From Peribacillus sp. Bi96 (lineage in GTDB: Bacteria; Bacillota; Bacilli; Bacillales; DSM-1321), in NCBI RefSeq assembly GCF_918698115.1, contig NZ_CAKKLV010000022.1, positions 17,108 through 81,107 of the forward strand: a DNA stretch of 64,000 bases. The letters run 5' to 3'. The notes beneath the pieces were generated by a model. It made no database searches and was not told the DNA's origin. It saw only the letters and a program-made list of their open reading frames with translations. Below, piece after piece: positions 26,829 through 35,294 of this stretch (positions are counted from its first letter, which is position 1; each line of letters begins with the position of its first letter). A program made the position numbers and the translations under genes.

Positions 26829-28463
26829 TTACTTACCAATATATTTATCCACATACTTTCCACTGACCTTCCTGCTGCTATACTGTAAGAAGTCCAATGC
26901 AAAAATCATGAATTCGAGGCCCAGACGCTTATCCGAACGCATAAAATCGGAACCTAACAGTTTCTCTAACTTTTCGAGCCTATGATAAAGTGTTTGCCGA
27001 ACAATGAATAGTTGTTTTGAAGTTTCCTGTTTAGATCCGTTACAAGCTAGATAGGTCTTTAAGGTAGGCATTAATTCCCCATTGTTTTGCCTGTCATATT
27101 CAATGACAGGACCTAAATATTCGTGCACCGTTTCCTCCAGATTACCATGTTTATTTATGAGGGAAATCATGCGGTGCATATGTAAGTCCTGATAAAAAAA
27201 GCTTCTGCTCTCCTTTGGTAAGGTATCCTGAAGCAATAGAGTCTCTCGTGCCGTTTCATAACTTTTATAAATCTCACTTAACCTTTGAACATGCTTTCCA
27301 AAACCAATAGAAAGCTGACTCATGCGATTACGACCGCTTACATCCATTTTCATAATACGATCAACTGCGCCTGTCACCCTCGATTTCCAATCTTCAGATG
27401 AACGATTATCGCCTAAAATAAAAACAAGATGCTGGTGTACTTCCATAGAAAATATCTGAAAGCCGTATTGTTCAAAGACTGTCCTAAACATTATCTTGAA
27501 ATAAGTTCCGTCCAATTTTGCAGAACTTTTATTAAACCTTGGATGCTGCTTGCAAATGCAGACGATTCCGCCATCTAACTGCATTTTCGGATCAACATAA
27601 GAAAGCCTCTCTCGGATAGCTTCATCACTATACTCACCTTCAATCCAATTTGTCAGCCATTTACTCTCTTCCGACATTTTCTTTTCTTCTATATATAAAT
27701 CCCTTAATAGATGTTGTGCCAAAGCGGTAGCCGTCCGATCCAAAATAAGTGAATCAAAGTCCGTCAACGCTCTGTCGTTGCTGCAAATGAGCAGTTCCGC
27801 ATAATTCTCACCAAGCACTTGAATCGGCTGTCTAAGAACGGTTTTATCCACATTCCGCTTTTCTTCATATACGTCCGCTACCATTTGATAGGTTACCTTT
27901 TTATTTATTTTTGGAATGCTGGCTATATCATTTTCATTAAAAATAAGAATAACCTGTACATTTAAGTAGCTATGGAGAAATTTTAGAATTGGTTCATAAT
28001 GGTCAATTTCGAGGAGATATTTATTTAACTGCTGGGAGTAGTTTTCTAAGTTGGAGATCATTTGATATTGTTTATTAATGATTAGGGAATGAATATCCTG
28101 AGTGATTTCCACGAAAGGGACTTCTTCATGAAAAAGGATGATAGGGAATTGTTGTTCATTCGCAAGATCAATGGCACACTGCGGCACTGCCATCGTGTTG
28201 GAGCCAATCTCAATACAGAGCCCAGCCGCATTGCATTCAATTAACTGTTTTAAATAGGAGAGAAGCGTTTCATCACAATCTTTCCAACCTAAACCGGTGG
28301 ACAGAATAAGTTCATTTCCATTTAACAAATGGCTGATTTGGGTGACTTCCATGCAGTGGACCCACTTCACTCGACGCTTTATCCCACTGCTACCTGCGAT
28401 TATATCCGTCAGATTGAAATGCTTGCGCGTTAGAATTTCCTCGATTGTAATCGACGTATTCAT
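26829..28463 (-). CDS. PucR-family transcriptional regulator
   Basis: 544 residues: an N-terminal PucR domain (about 8-125), a central GGDEF-like/CdaR region, and a C-terminal HTH_30 (about 490-530, TYLACNGSKQETSKQLFIVRQTLYHRLEKLEKLLG). This layout matches PucR, the purine catabolism regulator. It lies downstream of, and on the same strand as, the pyrimidine catabolism genes, separated by a hairpin, so it is probably their activator responding to a pathway intermediate. AAAGGATG lies before the ATG. Confidence 0.88.
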   Translation of the reverse strand: MNTSITIEEILTRKHFNLTDIIAGSSGIKRRVKWVHCMEVTQISHLLNGNELILSTGLGWKDCDETLLSYLKQLIECNAAGLCIEIGSNTMAVPQCAIDLANEQQFPIILFHEEVPFVEITQDIHSLIINKQYQMISNLENYSQQLNKYLLEIDHYEPILKFLHSYLNVQVILIFNENDIASIPKINKKVTYQMVADVYEEKRNVDKTVLRQPIQVLGENYAELLICSNDRALTDFDSLILDRTATALAQHLLRDLYIEEKKMSEESKWLTNWIEGEYSDEAIRERLSYVDPKMQLDGGIVCICKQHPRFNKSSAKLDGTYFKIMFRTVFEQYGFQIFSMEVHQHLVFILGDNRSSEDWKSRVTGAVDRIMKMDVSGRNRMSQLSIGFGKHVQRLSEIYKSYETARETLLLQDTLPKESRSFFYQDLHMHRMISLINKHGNLEETVHEYLGPVIEYDRQNNGELMPTLKTYLACNGSKQETSKQLFIVRQTLYHRLEKLEKLLGSDFMRSDKRLGLEFMIFALDFLQYSSRKVSGKYVDKYIGK

Positions 28464-28676
28464 CCATCCACATCCTTTTATAAACTGCTTTAAAATCTAT
28501 TATAAACGGACAATCCTTAAACCTCCAGACACTTGTCAGAAAATCTAACGTCAAAATTCTACATAAAATTCGGCGTTTTTCCATCCACATTGCTGCCAGG
28601 CAAACCAAATCCCTCTGTTCATTCACGTTTTATCCGTATCATTTCCCTATTAAAGCAAACGTCTAAACACGTACAA

Positions 28677-28712
28677 AAAAGGACCCATTCATTGAGGAAT
28701 AGGCCCACTTCA
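28677..28712 (-). terminator. intrinsic terminator of the pyrimidine operon
   Basis: Ten-base arms with two wobble pairs, followed on the minus strand by six Ts, directly after the small-protein gene. Confidence 0.65.
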
Positions 28713-28725
28713 AACCTTTTTCATT

Positions 28726-28941
28726 TTAATTCAACTTCTTGAAAAGCAGCGTAGAGAAGTATTTTCTTCCTTCCGGGGTTTTGATGTTCAACTGTTTCCA
28801 TTCCTGCTTCGTCCCTTCAATCAGTTCAAAATCGAGAAAAGCCCCGCTTAAATTTTCTGAAACCCGGGTGATTCGATATCCTCTTTCAAGTAAAAAATCG
28901 ATTTGTTCCCTTTCTAAGCGATAATCTTGATATTCGGACAT
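28726..28941 (-). CDS. small protein of unknown function in the pyrimidine operon
   Basis: 71 residues, starting MSEYQDYRLEREQIDFLLER, acidic at the N-terminus, with no membrane segment or Cys. AAAGGGGG lies upstream of the ATG at 28941; the earlier GTG and ATG codons sit in or against that site. It follows the permease closely (28959) and precedes the operon terminator, so it is the last gene of the unit. I do not recognise a family. Confidence 0.7.
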   Translation of the reverse strand: MSEYQDYRLEREQIDFLLERGYRITRVSENLSGAFLDFELIEGTKQEWKQLNIKTPEGRKYFSTLLFKKLN

Positions 28942-28958
28942 TTCCATTCCCCCTTTCT

Positions 28959-30443
28959 TCACACGTTCTCCCGGCCTGTTTCAGCCGTGATAACCATCTC
29001 TTCTTCGCGTTCTACATCTTTTTTGATTTTCCAATCCCTTCCGACTGTAATACCCAAATATTTCTCATCACTGGGATCCATGATTTCAGCTTGCTCATAT
29101 TTCTTGAACCACCAAAACTTAGCTAATGTATAATAACTTGCACTGCCCAGAACAAAACCAACAATAAACGAATAATTTGAAAAAATCGTTGCACCGATTC
29201 CTCCAATCGCCCAAGAAATGATTCCTGCCCAATTCACTCCATTCAAATATTTATACTGACCTTCACTTTCATAGAGTGCTAGTACATTGACTCGTCGTTT
29301 GCGGAGGAAGTAATAATCTGCTACCAGGATGCCGACAATGGATGCCAGGATTCCACCTATTATTAATAAAACCTTTATTATAATACCGAACAAGCTCCAT
29401 GGCTGAACGACTATCCCTATGACCCCCGCTACAACGACCCCCGCCCAAAACGGTATTTTAGGACCCATGATATTGGAGAAAATGGTAGCTGCGGGTATGA
29501 CATTGGCCGTAGTATTCGTCGACCATTGAGCAAATACAATCATGATTAATAGGACGCCGAGAGCAATTCCACTTGCGGATCCCTGAATAGCAACTACGGG
29601 GTCGTAATTGGAAACGGCCATATAAGAAACCGCTCCGATAATGACCATGAACGTCTGAGTGATGGGATAGGTGATAATATTCCCAATTATCTGGCCCTTA
29701 TTGCGCTTGAACCAATTTTTTTCATTTTTTGGTGCCTTTATATAGCGGGAGAGTGTCGGCATATCTGCCGTCAATGTGCCCCAGAATCCCATATTTGCCA
29801 TAATGACGACCATGAAAGCCGTAGCGGCAGCCCCGCCTGTGACCGGACTTTCAATCCAGGACCATACATCTCTTCCTTGGGCCACAGCTTGATCGGAAAG
29901 GGTAAAATACATCCAGCCAGAAATCAAAATGATAACGGGTGCTGCCAAGTCCGCAAAACGTTCTATCGACTTGATTCCCATTGCCGTGTTCACTAATTGT
30001 AAAACGGCAAAAATGAGGAAGCAGATAAACCAATTATCAAAATCAAAGAGGGTTGCAAAGATTGCATTCATTGCCGTTGCTCCAAAGTAGGTGTTAAGAC
30101 CAAACCAGCATGAAGCTACAAACCCCCGTACAACCGATGGGATATGGGTGCCAATCGTACCGAACGGCGCCCTCATATAGACAGGGAAAGATATGCCATG
30201 CTCAACTCCTATATCGCCTGTCATCGTCATCAAAAAGCCAAGAGCCACACAGGCAATGACCGTTGCTAGAACAACCCAGCCTAAGGATAAACTTTGAACA
30301 CCGTTCCCACCAATTGCGAAGGCGGCCAATACTACGGCCATGCCCACCCAAATAAAACCAAATCCGGCTGCACTTATGTTTTTCTCACTATGAGGTATAG
30401 GCAGCAAATCGGGAGACTTTAAATAATCATTCTTCCCACTCAT
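28959..30443 (-). CDS. NCS1-family nucleobase/hydantoin:cation symporter
   Basis: A 12-segment membrane carrier of the NCS1 family (PucI/Mhp1/allantoin permease group). The early TM motif GFIWVGMAVVLAAFAIGGNG, the broken helix with PVYMRAPFGTIGTHIPSVVRG, and LTADMPTLSRYIKAPKNEKNW are typical. I choose the ATG at 30443, with GGGGGA 6 bases upstream. Being in the operon of dihydropyrimidine enzymes, it most likely imports uracil, thymine or a dihydropyrimidine/hydantoin. Confidence 0.9.
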   Translation of the reverse strand: MSGKNDYLKSPDLLPIPHSEKNISAAGFGFIWVGMAVVLAAFAIGGNGVQSLSLGWVVLATVIACVALGFLMTMTGDIGVEHGISFPVYMRAPFGTIGTHIPSVVRGFVASCWFGLNTYFGATAMNAIFATLFDFDNWFICFLIFAVLQLVNTAMGIKSIERFADLAAPVIILISGWMYFTLSDQAVAQGRDVWSWIESPVTGGAAATAFMVVIMANMGFWGTLTADMPTLSRYIKAPKNEKNWFKRNKGQIIGNIITYPITQTFMVIIGAVSYMAVSNYDPVVAIQGSASGIALGVLLIMIVFAQWSTNTTANVIPAATIFSNIMGPKIPFWAGVVVAGVIGIVVQPWSLFGIIIKVLLIIGGILASIVGILVADYYFLRKRRVNVLALYESEGQYKYLNGVNWAGIISWAIGGIGATIFSNYSFIVGFVLGSASYYTLAKFWWFKKYEQAEIMDPSDEKYLGITVGRDWKIKKDVEREEEMVITAETGRENV

Positions 30444-30487
30444 ATCAAATCCCCCTATATTCATTTGCATGATTCCTTACCAAAGTT

Positions 30488-31909
30488 TCAGACTGGTAGC
30501 TTTTTCCCAGCAATCAGTTTTTGAGCTGTATTGTATTTTGCCCTTTTCAAGAATTGCCCTTTTCCAGCATCACCTACAAATTGTTTATCTTTAATGACGA
30601 ATTGCCCTCTAGATAAGACAGAAACCGGTTCTCCTGTAATCTCCATCCCTTCAAAGGCATTATAATCAACTGCCATATGATGAGTATCTGCAGAAATGAT
30701 CCTTTCCACCTTCGGGTCAAAAATGACAATATCAGCATCCGACCCAACTGCAATCGTCCCTTTCTTAGGGAATAATCCAAAAAGTTTGGCTGCACGTGTA
30801 GAAGTTAGATCGACGAACTGATTCAAGGTAATACGCTCTTTCAAGACACCTTCAGAAAAAAGGATACTCATGCGATCTTCAATCGTGGGACCGCCGTTCG
30901 GTATTTTCGTGAAATCTTCACGTCCCAGGTCCTTTTGCCCTTTAAAATCAAAAGAGCATTGATCCGATCCTATCGTTTGCAGCTGTCCCATTTTTAAAGC
31001 ATTCCATAGTACTTCCTGATTCTTCTTCTCCCTTAATGGAGGGGACCATACATATTTAGATCCCTCGAAATGAGGCTTTTCCAGGTAGGACTGATCAAGG
31101 ACCAAATATTGCGGACAAGTCTCCCCCCAAATATCAACGCCTTTATTCCTTGCCTCAATTATCTTTTCTACTGCCTCTTCACATGTGACATGTACGACAT
31201 ACAGCTGACCGTTTGCCATTTCCGTCAGTTTAGCTGCCCGTCCAGTTGCTTCTCCTTCAAGCTCCGGCGGCCTTGTTAATGCATGGTATATTGGATCGGT
31301 GTTACCTTCAGCAAGCGCCTGCTTTGTAAGATAATCGATGACATCACCATTTTCAGCGTGAACCATGACAAGCGCGCCAAGTTCCTTCGCTTGCAGCAAA
31401 GTGCGATATAGCGTGGCATCATCGGCTTGAAAAACATTCTTGTAAGCCATGAACACCTTAAAGGAAGAAATCCCTTCATTATCGATGATACTTGGCAACT
31501 CAGCCAATACATCATCATTAATCTCACTGATCATTAAATGAAAACCATAATCTATGGCGGCTTTTTCATTGGCCTTTTCATGCCATGTTTCAATCGCTTT
31601 CTTTAACGGCACCCCTTTTTCGGTCAAACAAAAGTCGATGACCGTTGTCGTGCCTCCATATGCAGCAGCAATCGTACCCGTTTCATAATCATCCTTTGTC
31701 GTTGTCCCGCCAAACGGCATATCGAGATGTGTATGTGGGTCAATGCCACCCGGAAAAATATAAGCACCTTTTGCATCGATGACTTCAGCCCCCTCTGCCG
31801 GCAGGTCCTTGCCAATCATTGCAATCTTCTCATTTTCTATTAATATATCGGCTTGATACGTATCTGCAGCAGTTGCGATCGTTCCGTTTTTAATGATTTT
31901 CTTCATATT
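30488..31909 (-). CDS. hydA: dihydropyrimidinase
   Basis: Opens the ring of 5,6-dihydrouracil or dihydrothymine to N-carbamoyl-beta-amino acids, using two metal ions. DPHTHLDMPFGG gives the metal ligands His58 and His60. Lys150 in SSFKVFMAYK is the lysine that is carboxylated in the family. VHAENGD (His183) and VHVTCEEA give further ligands. GSDADIVIFDP near the end is typical of the dihydropyrimidinase/D-hydantoinase group. GGAGGGG precedes the ATG at 31909, which follows the preA stop by 11 bases. An allantoinase is unlikely given the preT-preA neighbours. Confidence 0.92.
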   Translation of the reverse strand, partial: NMKKIIKNGTIATAADTYQADILIENEKIAMIGKDLPAEGAEVIDAKGAYIFPGGIDPHTHLDMPFGGTTTKDDYETGTIAAAYGGTTTVIDFCLTEKGVPLKKAIETWHEKANEKAAIDYGFHLMISEINDDVLAELPSIIDNEGISSFKVFMAYKNVFQADDATLYRTLLQAKELGALVMVHAENGDVIDYLTKQALAEGNTDPIYHALTRPPELEGEATGRAAKLTEMANGQLYVVHVTCEEAVEKIIEARNKGVDIWGETCPQYLVLDQSYLEKPHFEGSKYVWSPPLREKKNQEVLWNALKMGQLQTIGSDQCSFDFKGQKDLGREDFTKIPNGGPTIEDRMSILFSEGVLKERITLNQFVDLTSTRAAKLFGLFPKKGTIAVGSDADIVIFDPKVERIISADTHHMAVDYNAFEGMEITGEPVSVLSRGQFVIKDKQFVGDAGKGQFLKRAKYNTAQKLIAGKKLPV

Positions 31910-31920
31910 AGACCCCTCCA

Positions 31921-33207
31921 TCATTTTACGAAATCAACACTTTCATTACCTATGCCTCCAAGGAATTCTTGGCGTTCATTCCACGTCATAGGTGGTAATT
32001 CATTCGTTAATTCGATCATATCGATCGCCCCATCGACCGGGCATACGATCGAGCAAAGATTACAGCCTACGCAATCTTCTTCACGTACTCTCAAGAAGGA
32101 GCTGCCTGATGTGCCCTTTAACATATCTATACATTGATGCGAAGTATCTTCACATGCAATATGACATTTGTTGCAATTGATGCACACCTCATTATTAATG
32201 CGCGCCACGACCTTATAATTAAGATCTAAATTCCCCCAATCGGAATAGCGCGGTACAGACTTACCGACAATATCCATCACAGAGGATATCCCTTTTTCAT
32301 CCAGGTAATTGGACAGGCCATCAACCAAATCTTCCACTATCCTAAAGCCGTGATGCATGGCAGCCGTACAAATTTGCACTCCCGTTGAGCCCATCAGCAA
32401 AAACTCCACTGTATCCTGCCAATTTGATATTCCTCCAATTCCGGAAATGGGAACATTAATCGCTGGGTTCCTTGCACACTCTGCCACCATGTTTAAAGCG
32501 ATGGGCTTCACCGCAGGACCACAGTACCCTCCGTGAGCCCCCTTGCCGCCTACATGGGGAATCGTGTTCCATGAATGGATATCCACTCCCGCCAAGCTGT
32601 TAATCGTATTGATCATACTAATTGCATCCGCACCACCGCGTACCGCCGCTTCCGCCGTAACCGTAATGTCTGTTATATTGGGGGTAAGCTTGACAATGAC
32701 AGGTTTTGTTGCAGCTTCCTTTGCCCAATATGTTTGCTTTTCCACTAGTTCTGGAACCTGTCCTGAAGCGGCCCCCATCCCACGCTCAGCCATTCCGTGC
32801 GGGCAGCCAAAGTTCAATTCGTAACCATCAACCCCCACGTCCTCTATCCGCTTGATGATCTCATGCCACTTTTCCTGTCGTGGCTCTACCATTACGGATG
32901 CAATGATTGCATGATCGGGGAACCTTTTTTTCGTTTCATATATTTCTTTCAAATTCACTTCAAGCGGCCGATCCGTAATTAATTCTATATTGTTGAACCC
33001 GGCGACTCTCTGCCCATTAAAACCAACAGCCGCAAAACGTGATGAGACATTCAGGATGGGATCGCCCAATGTCTTCCAAACAGCGCCTCCCCAGCCAGCT
33101 TCAAACGCCCGTTGTACTTGATACCCCGAATTCGTAGGTGGTGCTGAAGCAAGCCAAAAAGGATTGGGAGATTTAATACCTGCAAGATCAATTGATAAAT
33201 CAGCCAT
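31921..33207 (-). CDS. preA: NAD-dependent dihydropyrimidine dehydrogenase, subunit PreA
   Basis: The catalytic FMN subunit that reduces uracil and thymine to the dihydro forms. A dihydroorotate-dehydrogenase-like barrel (about 1-310; FGCPHGMAERGMG, VKLTPNITDI, PISGIGGISNW) is followed by two 4Fe-4S clusters in CINCNKCHIACE and CVGCNLCSIVCPVDGAI. This is the C-terminal half of mammalian DPD split off as a gene. AGGAGG lies 6 bases before the ATG at 33207. The preT stop is 26 bases upstream, so the two subunits are made together. Confidence 0.94.
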   Translation of the reverse strand: MADLSIDLAGIKSPNPFWLASAPPTNSGYQVQRAFEAGWGGAVWKTLGDPILNVSSRFAAVGFNGQRVAGFNNIELITDRPLEVNLKEIYETKKRFPDHAIIASVMVEPRQEKWHEIIKRIEDVGVDGYELNFGCPHGMAERGMGAASGQVPELVEKQTYWAKEAATKPVIVKLTPNITDITVTAEAAVRGGADAISMINTINSLAGVDIHSWNTIPHVGGKGAHGGYCGPAVKPIALNMVAECARNPAINVPISGIGGISNWQDTVEFLLMGSTGVQICTAAMHHGFRIVEDLVDGLSNYLDEKGISSVMDIVGKSVPRYSDWGNLDLNYKVVARINNEVCINCNKCHIACEDTSHQCIDMLKGTSGSSFLRVREEDCVGCNLCSIVCPVDGAIDMIELTNELPPMTWNERQEFLGGIGNESVDFVK

Positions 33208-33233
33208 GATTAGCCTCCTAATTTTCATTATTA

Positions 33234-34598
33234 TTAAGCAATATCCACCGTTTCGCCCCTTAAAGTCAGGTCGATTTCATAGGCTGTCTTCTTTCCTTGC
33301 TGGGCAGCTGAAACAACCATTGCCTCACCTTGGCCTTTTCCAAAAATCACATCCCCGCAGGCAAAAACCTTTTCATTCGATGTTTTATAGGAATCCCCTT
33401 CCAATATAACGACGCCATCATCATGTTGTATGCCAAACTGCTCAATCAATCCTACATATCTGGATTGACCTATGGCACGGATGACTCCATCTACTGGTAT
33501 GACGAACTCTGATCCAGAAATCGGGACTGGACGGCGCCTCCCATCTTCCCCAGCCTCGCTAAGCACCATTTTCACACACTCGATGCCCGTTACCTGACCG
33601 CTATCATTCGATAAGATCCTCGAGGGATTAGTCAGCCAATGAAACCCGACACCTTCTTGCTTGGCGAACTCATATTCAAAATCATAAGCTGTCATTTCCT
33701 TTTGGGTACGACGATAGATAATCCCCACTTGTTCGGCACCAAGACGTACAGAACAAGTCGCGGCATCAATCGCTGTATTCCCAGCCCCAATTACCGCCAT
33801 CTTCTTCCCGATGAATTTATCAGTAAGGGCCTTTGTTTTCGTTGCCTTGACGAATTCGATTGCATCATAAACCTCAGCTAAGTCTTCTCCTTCAATTCCA
33901 AGCTTGGGAACATCGGACATGCCGATTGCTAAAATGACAGCATCATAGTCGGCAGTTAGCTGATTTGCAGAAACATCAACCCCGACACGTGTATTGGTTT
34001 TAATTTCAACATCAAGACTCTTTACTTGTTCGACTTCCCAATAAGAAATGCTCTGAGGCAAACGAAAGGATACAATTCCGTAAGTATTTAAACCGCCTGG
34101 ATTTTTTTCAGCTTCGAAAATGGTTACACTGTAACCAAGCAAGGCTAATTCCCTTGCTGCAGATAAGCCCGCTGGACCGCTTCCTACAATGGCAACCTTT
34201 TTGCCATTCTTTTTCCCGGCCTTGAATAGAGCTTGTTTATTTTGGATGGCCCAATCTGTGGAATAACGCTGGAGATTGCCAATCATGATTGGCTTTGTAG
34301 AATGATTTAGGACACATGCCCCCTCACATAACTCTTCAGTCGGACATACCCGCGCACAGCTGGCACCGACAGGATTGGCCGTCATGATCGTCTTGGCCGA
34401 CCCTTTAATATTGTCTGAAGCTATTTTCTTAATAAAACTTGGAATATCTATCCCAGTTGGACAGGCTTGGATACATGGGGCATCATAGCAGTATAAACAT
34501 CGATTCGACTCTTCCAAAGCTTCCCTTGGGGACAAACCCCTCTCCGCTTCATGAAAGTTCATTTCAAGGCTACCTTTTATCGGGCTCGACATACTCAT
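33234..34598 (-). CDS. preT: NAD-dependent dihydropyrimidine dehydrogenase, subunit PreT
   Basis: The electron-input subunit: it takes electrons from NAD(P)H through FAD and Fe-S clusters to PreA. An N-terminal GltD-like Fe-S region (Cys34, 37, 42, 46 and Cys81, 85, 91, 95) is followed by the FAD loop VAIVGSGPAGLSAARE (about 135-150) and a second nucleotide loop, MAVIGAGNTAIDAATC. It ends in the FAD closing motif VFACGDV. GGAAGGAG lies 8 bases before the ATG. It is the first gene of the operon; on its own it could be read as a glutamate synthase small subunit, but preA next door settles it. Confidence 0.93.
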   Translation of the reverse strand: MSMSSPIKGSLEMNFHEAERGLSPREALEESNRCLYCYDAPCIQACPTGIDIPSFIKKIASDNIKGSAKTIMTANPVGASCARVCPTEELCEGACVLNHSTKPIMIGNLQRYSTDWAIQNKQALFKAGKKNGKKVAIVGSGPAGLSAARELALLGYSVTIFEAEKNPGGLNTYGIVSFRLPQSISYWEVEQVKSLDVEIKTNTRVGVDVSANQLTADYDAVILAIGMSDVPKLGIEGEDLAEVYDAIEFVKATKTKALTDKFIGKKMAVIGAGNTAIDAATCSVRLGAEQVGIIYRRTQKEMTAYDFEYEFAKQEGVGFHWLTNPSRILSNDSGQVTGIECVKMVLSEAGEDGRRRPVPISGSEFVIPVDGVIRAIGQSRYVGLIEQFGIQHDDGVVILEGDSYKTSNEKVFACGDVIFGKGQGEAMVVSAAQQGKKTAYEIDLTLRGETVDIA

Positions 34599-35083
34599 CT
34601 ACTATTCTCCTTCCAAACATTCATTTGTAAAAAATAAAAAAGGAGGAATTGTGCATAAATACATTTCCCATCCTTATATTCAAAGGATTCAAACAGTGCC
34701 TACATGGTTTTTCAACATTTATTCATCAGACAATCATGGCGATAGATTTAAAAATCCTCTCATTCCTTTTTTGTTTTCTATCATTCTCTCACTGGCCATG
34801 CCTCGGTCCTTGCTTCCTCCAGTCATTAATGCCCCCCTATTACTCTTAAAAACTCAAATTCCGGCATTTAACCTGATAAATGAGTATTCTTTATTTTATA
34901 CTGATAAAAAGTAAGATACATTATACAAAGTGTAAAGTATTACCAGTTGCTACATATGCAATATGTAATATTCATGTTATATTTCCTAACAATAAATGAT
35001 AAGCATCGTCATTTTTCTACAACCACTCTTACTATTCATCAAACTTAAAGGATGTTCATTCCTGATTTGCCCTGAAAACCAAC

Positions 35084-35288
35084 TTATCAACACTTTGTCC
35101 ACATAAGTAAAAGCCCAGAAACTTTATTCGAGTTTTTCTGGGCTTTTTATCTTTATCCACAGTTTATACACAAAAAACATGACTTGAATCTCTGTGATTG
35201 TGCAGGACAGAAGCATTCACTTAAAAGTTATCCACATTCACAAACTTATTTTCCCACTTATCAACAATTCGTCACCAACTTATCAACA
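35084..35288 (+). repeat. cluster of seven DnaA-box-like 9-mers
   Basis: All are on the plus strand. Three match TTATNCACA exactly: 35153-35161 (TTATCCACA), 35164-35172 (TTATACACA) and 35228-35236 (TTATCCACA). Four are one base off TTATCCACA: 35084-35092, 35258-35266 and 35280-35288 (all TTATCAACA), and 35095-35103 (TTGTCCACA). Two pairs start 11 bases apart, one helical turn. It lies just downstream of hflX, with no dnaA or dnaN nearby, so it is not the usual origin; a DnaA-titrating or regulatory cluster is the natural reading. Confidence 0.6.
35109..35148. terminator. intrinsic terminator of hflX
   Basis: Arms AAAAGCCCAGAAAC (35109-35122) and complement (35132-35148, one bulge), with A- and T-runs. 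It lies inside the DnaA-box-like cluster. Confidence 0.8.
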
Positions 35289-35294
35289 GGCATT

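Larger units (their letters stand above)
34599..35294. other. gene-free region holding the preT leader and a DnaA-box-like cluster
   Basis: About 700 bases without a credible gene; a plus-strand frame at 34651-34914 has no ribosome site. It contains a TATAAT on the minus strand near 34920-34927, a palindrome TACATA-TGCAA-TATGTA at 34951-34967 that could be an operator for the pyrimidine operon, the hflX terminator, and the DnaA-box-like 9-mers at 35084-35288. Confidence 0.6.

Noticed and set aside
30488..31909. Allantoinase or D-hydantoinase of a purine pathway
   Set aside because: The neighbouring preT and preA genes point to pyrimidine reduction, and no purine genes are present; PucR alone does not decide it.
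34651..34914. 87-codon plus-strand frame upstream of preT
   Set aside because: No ribosome site, no promoter pair, and a translation without family features; likely chance in leader DNA.
35084..35288. Chromosomal origin of replication
   Set aside because: DnaA-box-like sites are present, but there is no dnaA, dnaN or rpmH and no AT-rich unwinding region with the usual layout; kept only as a DnaA-box-like cluster.
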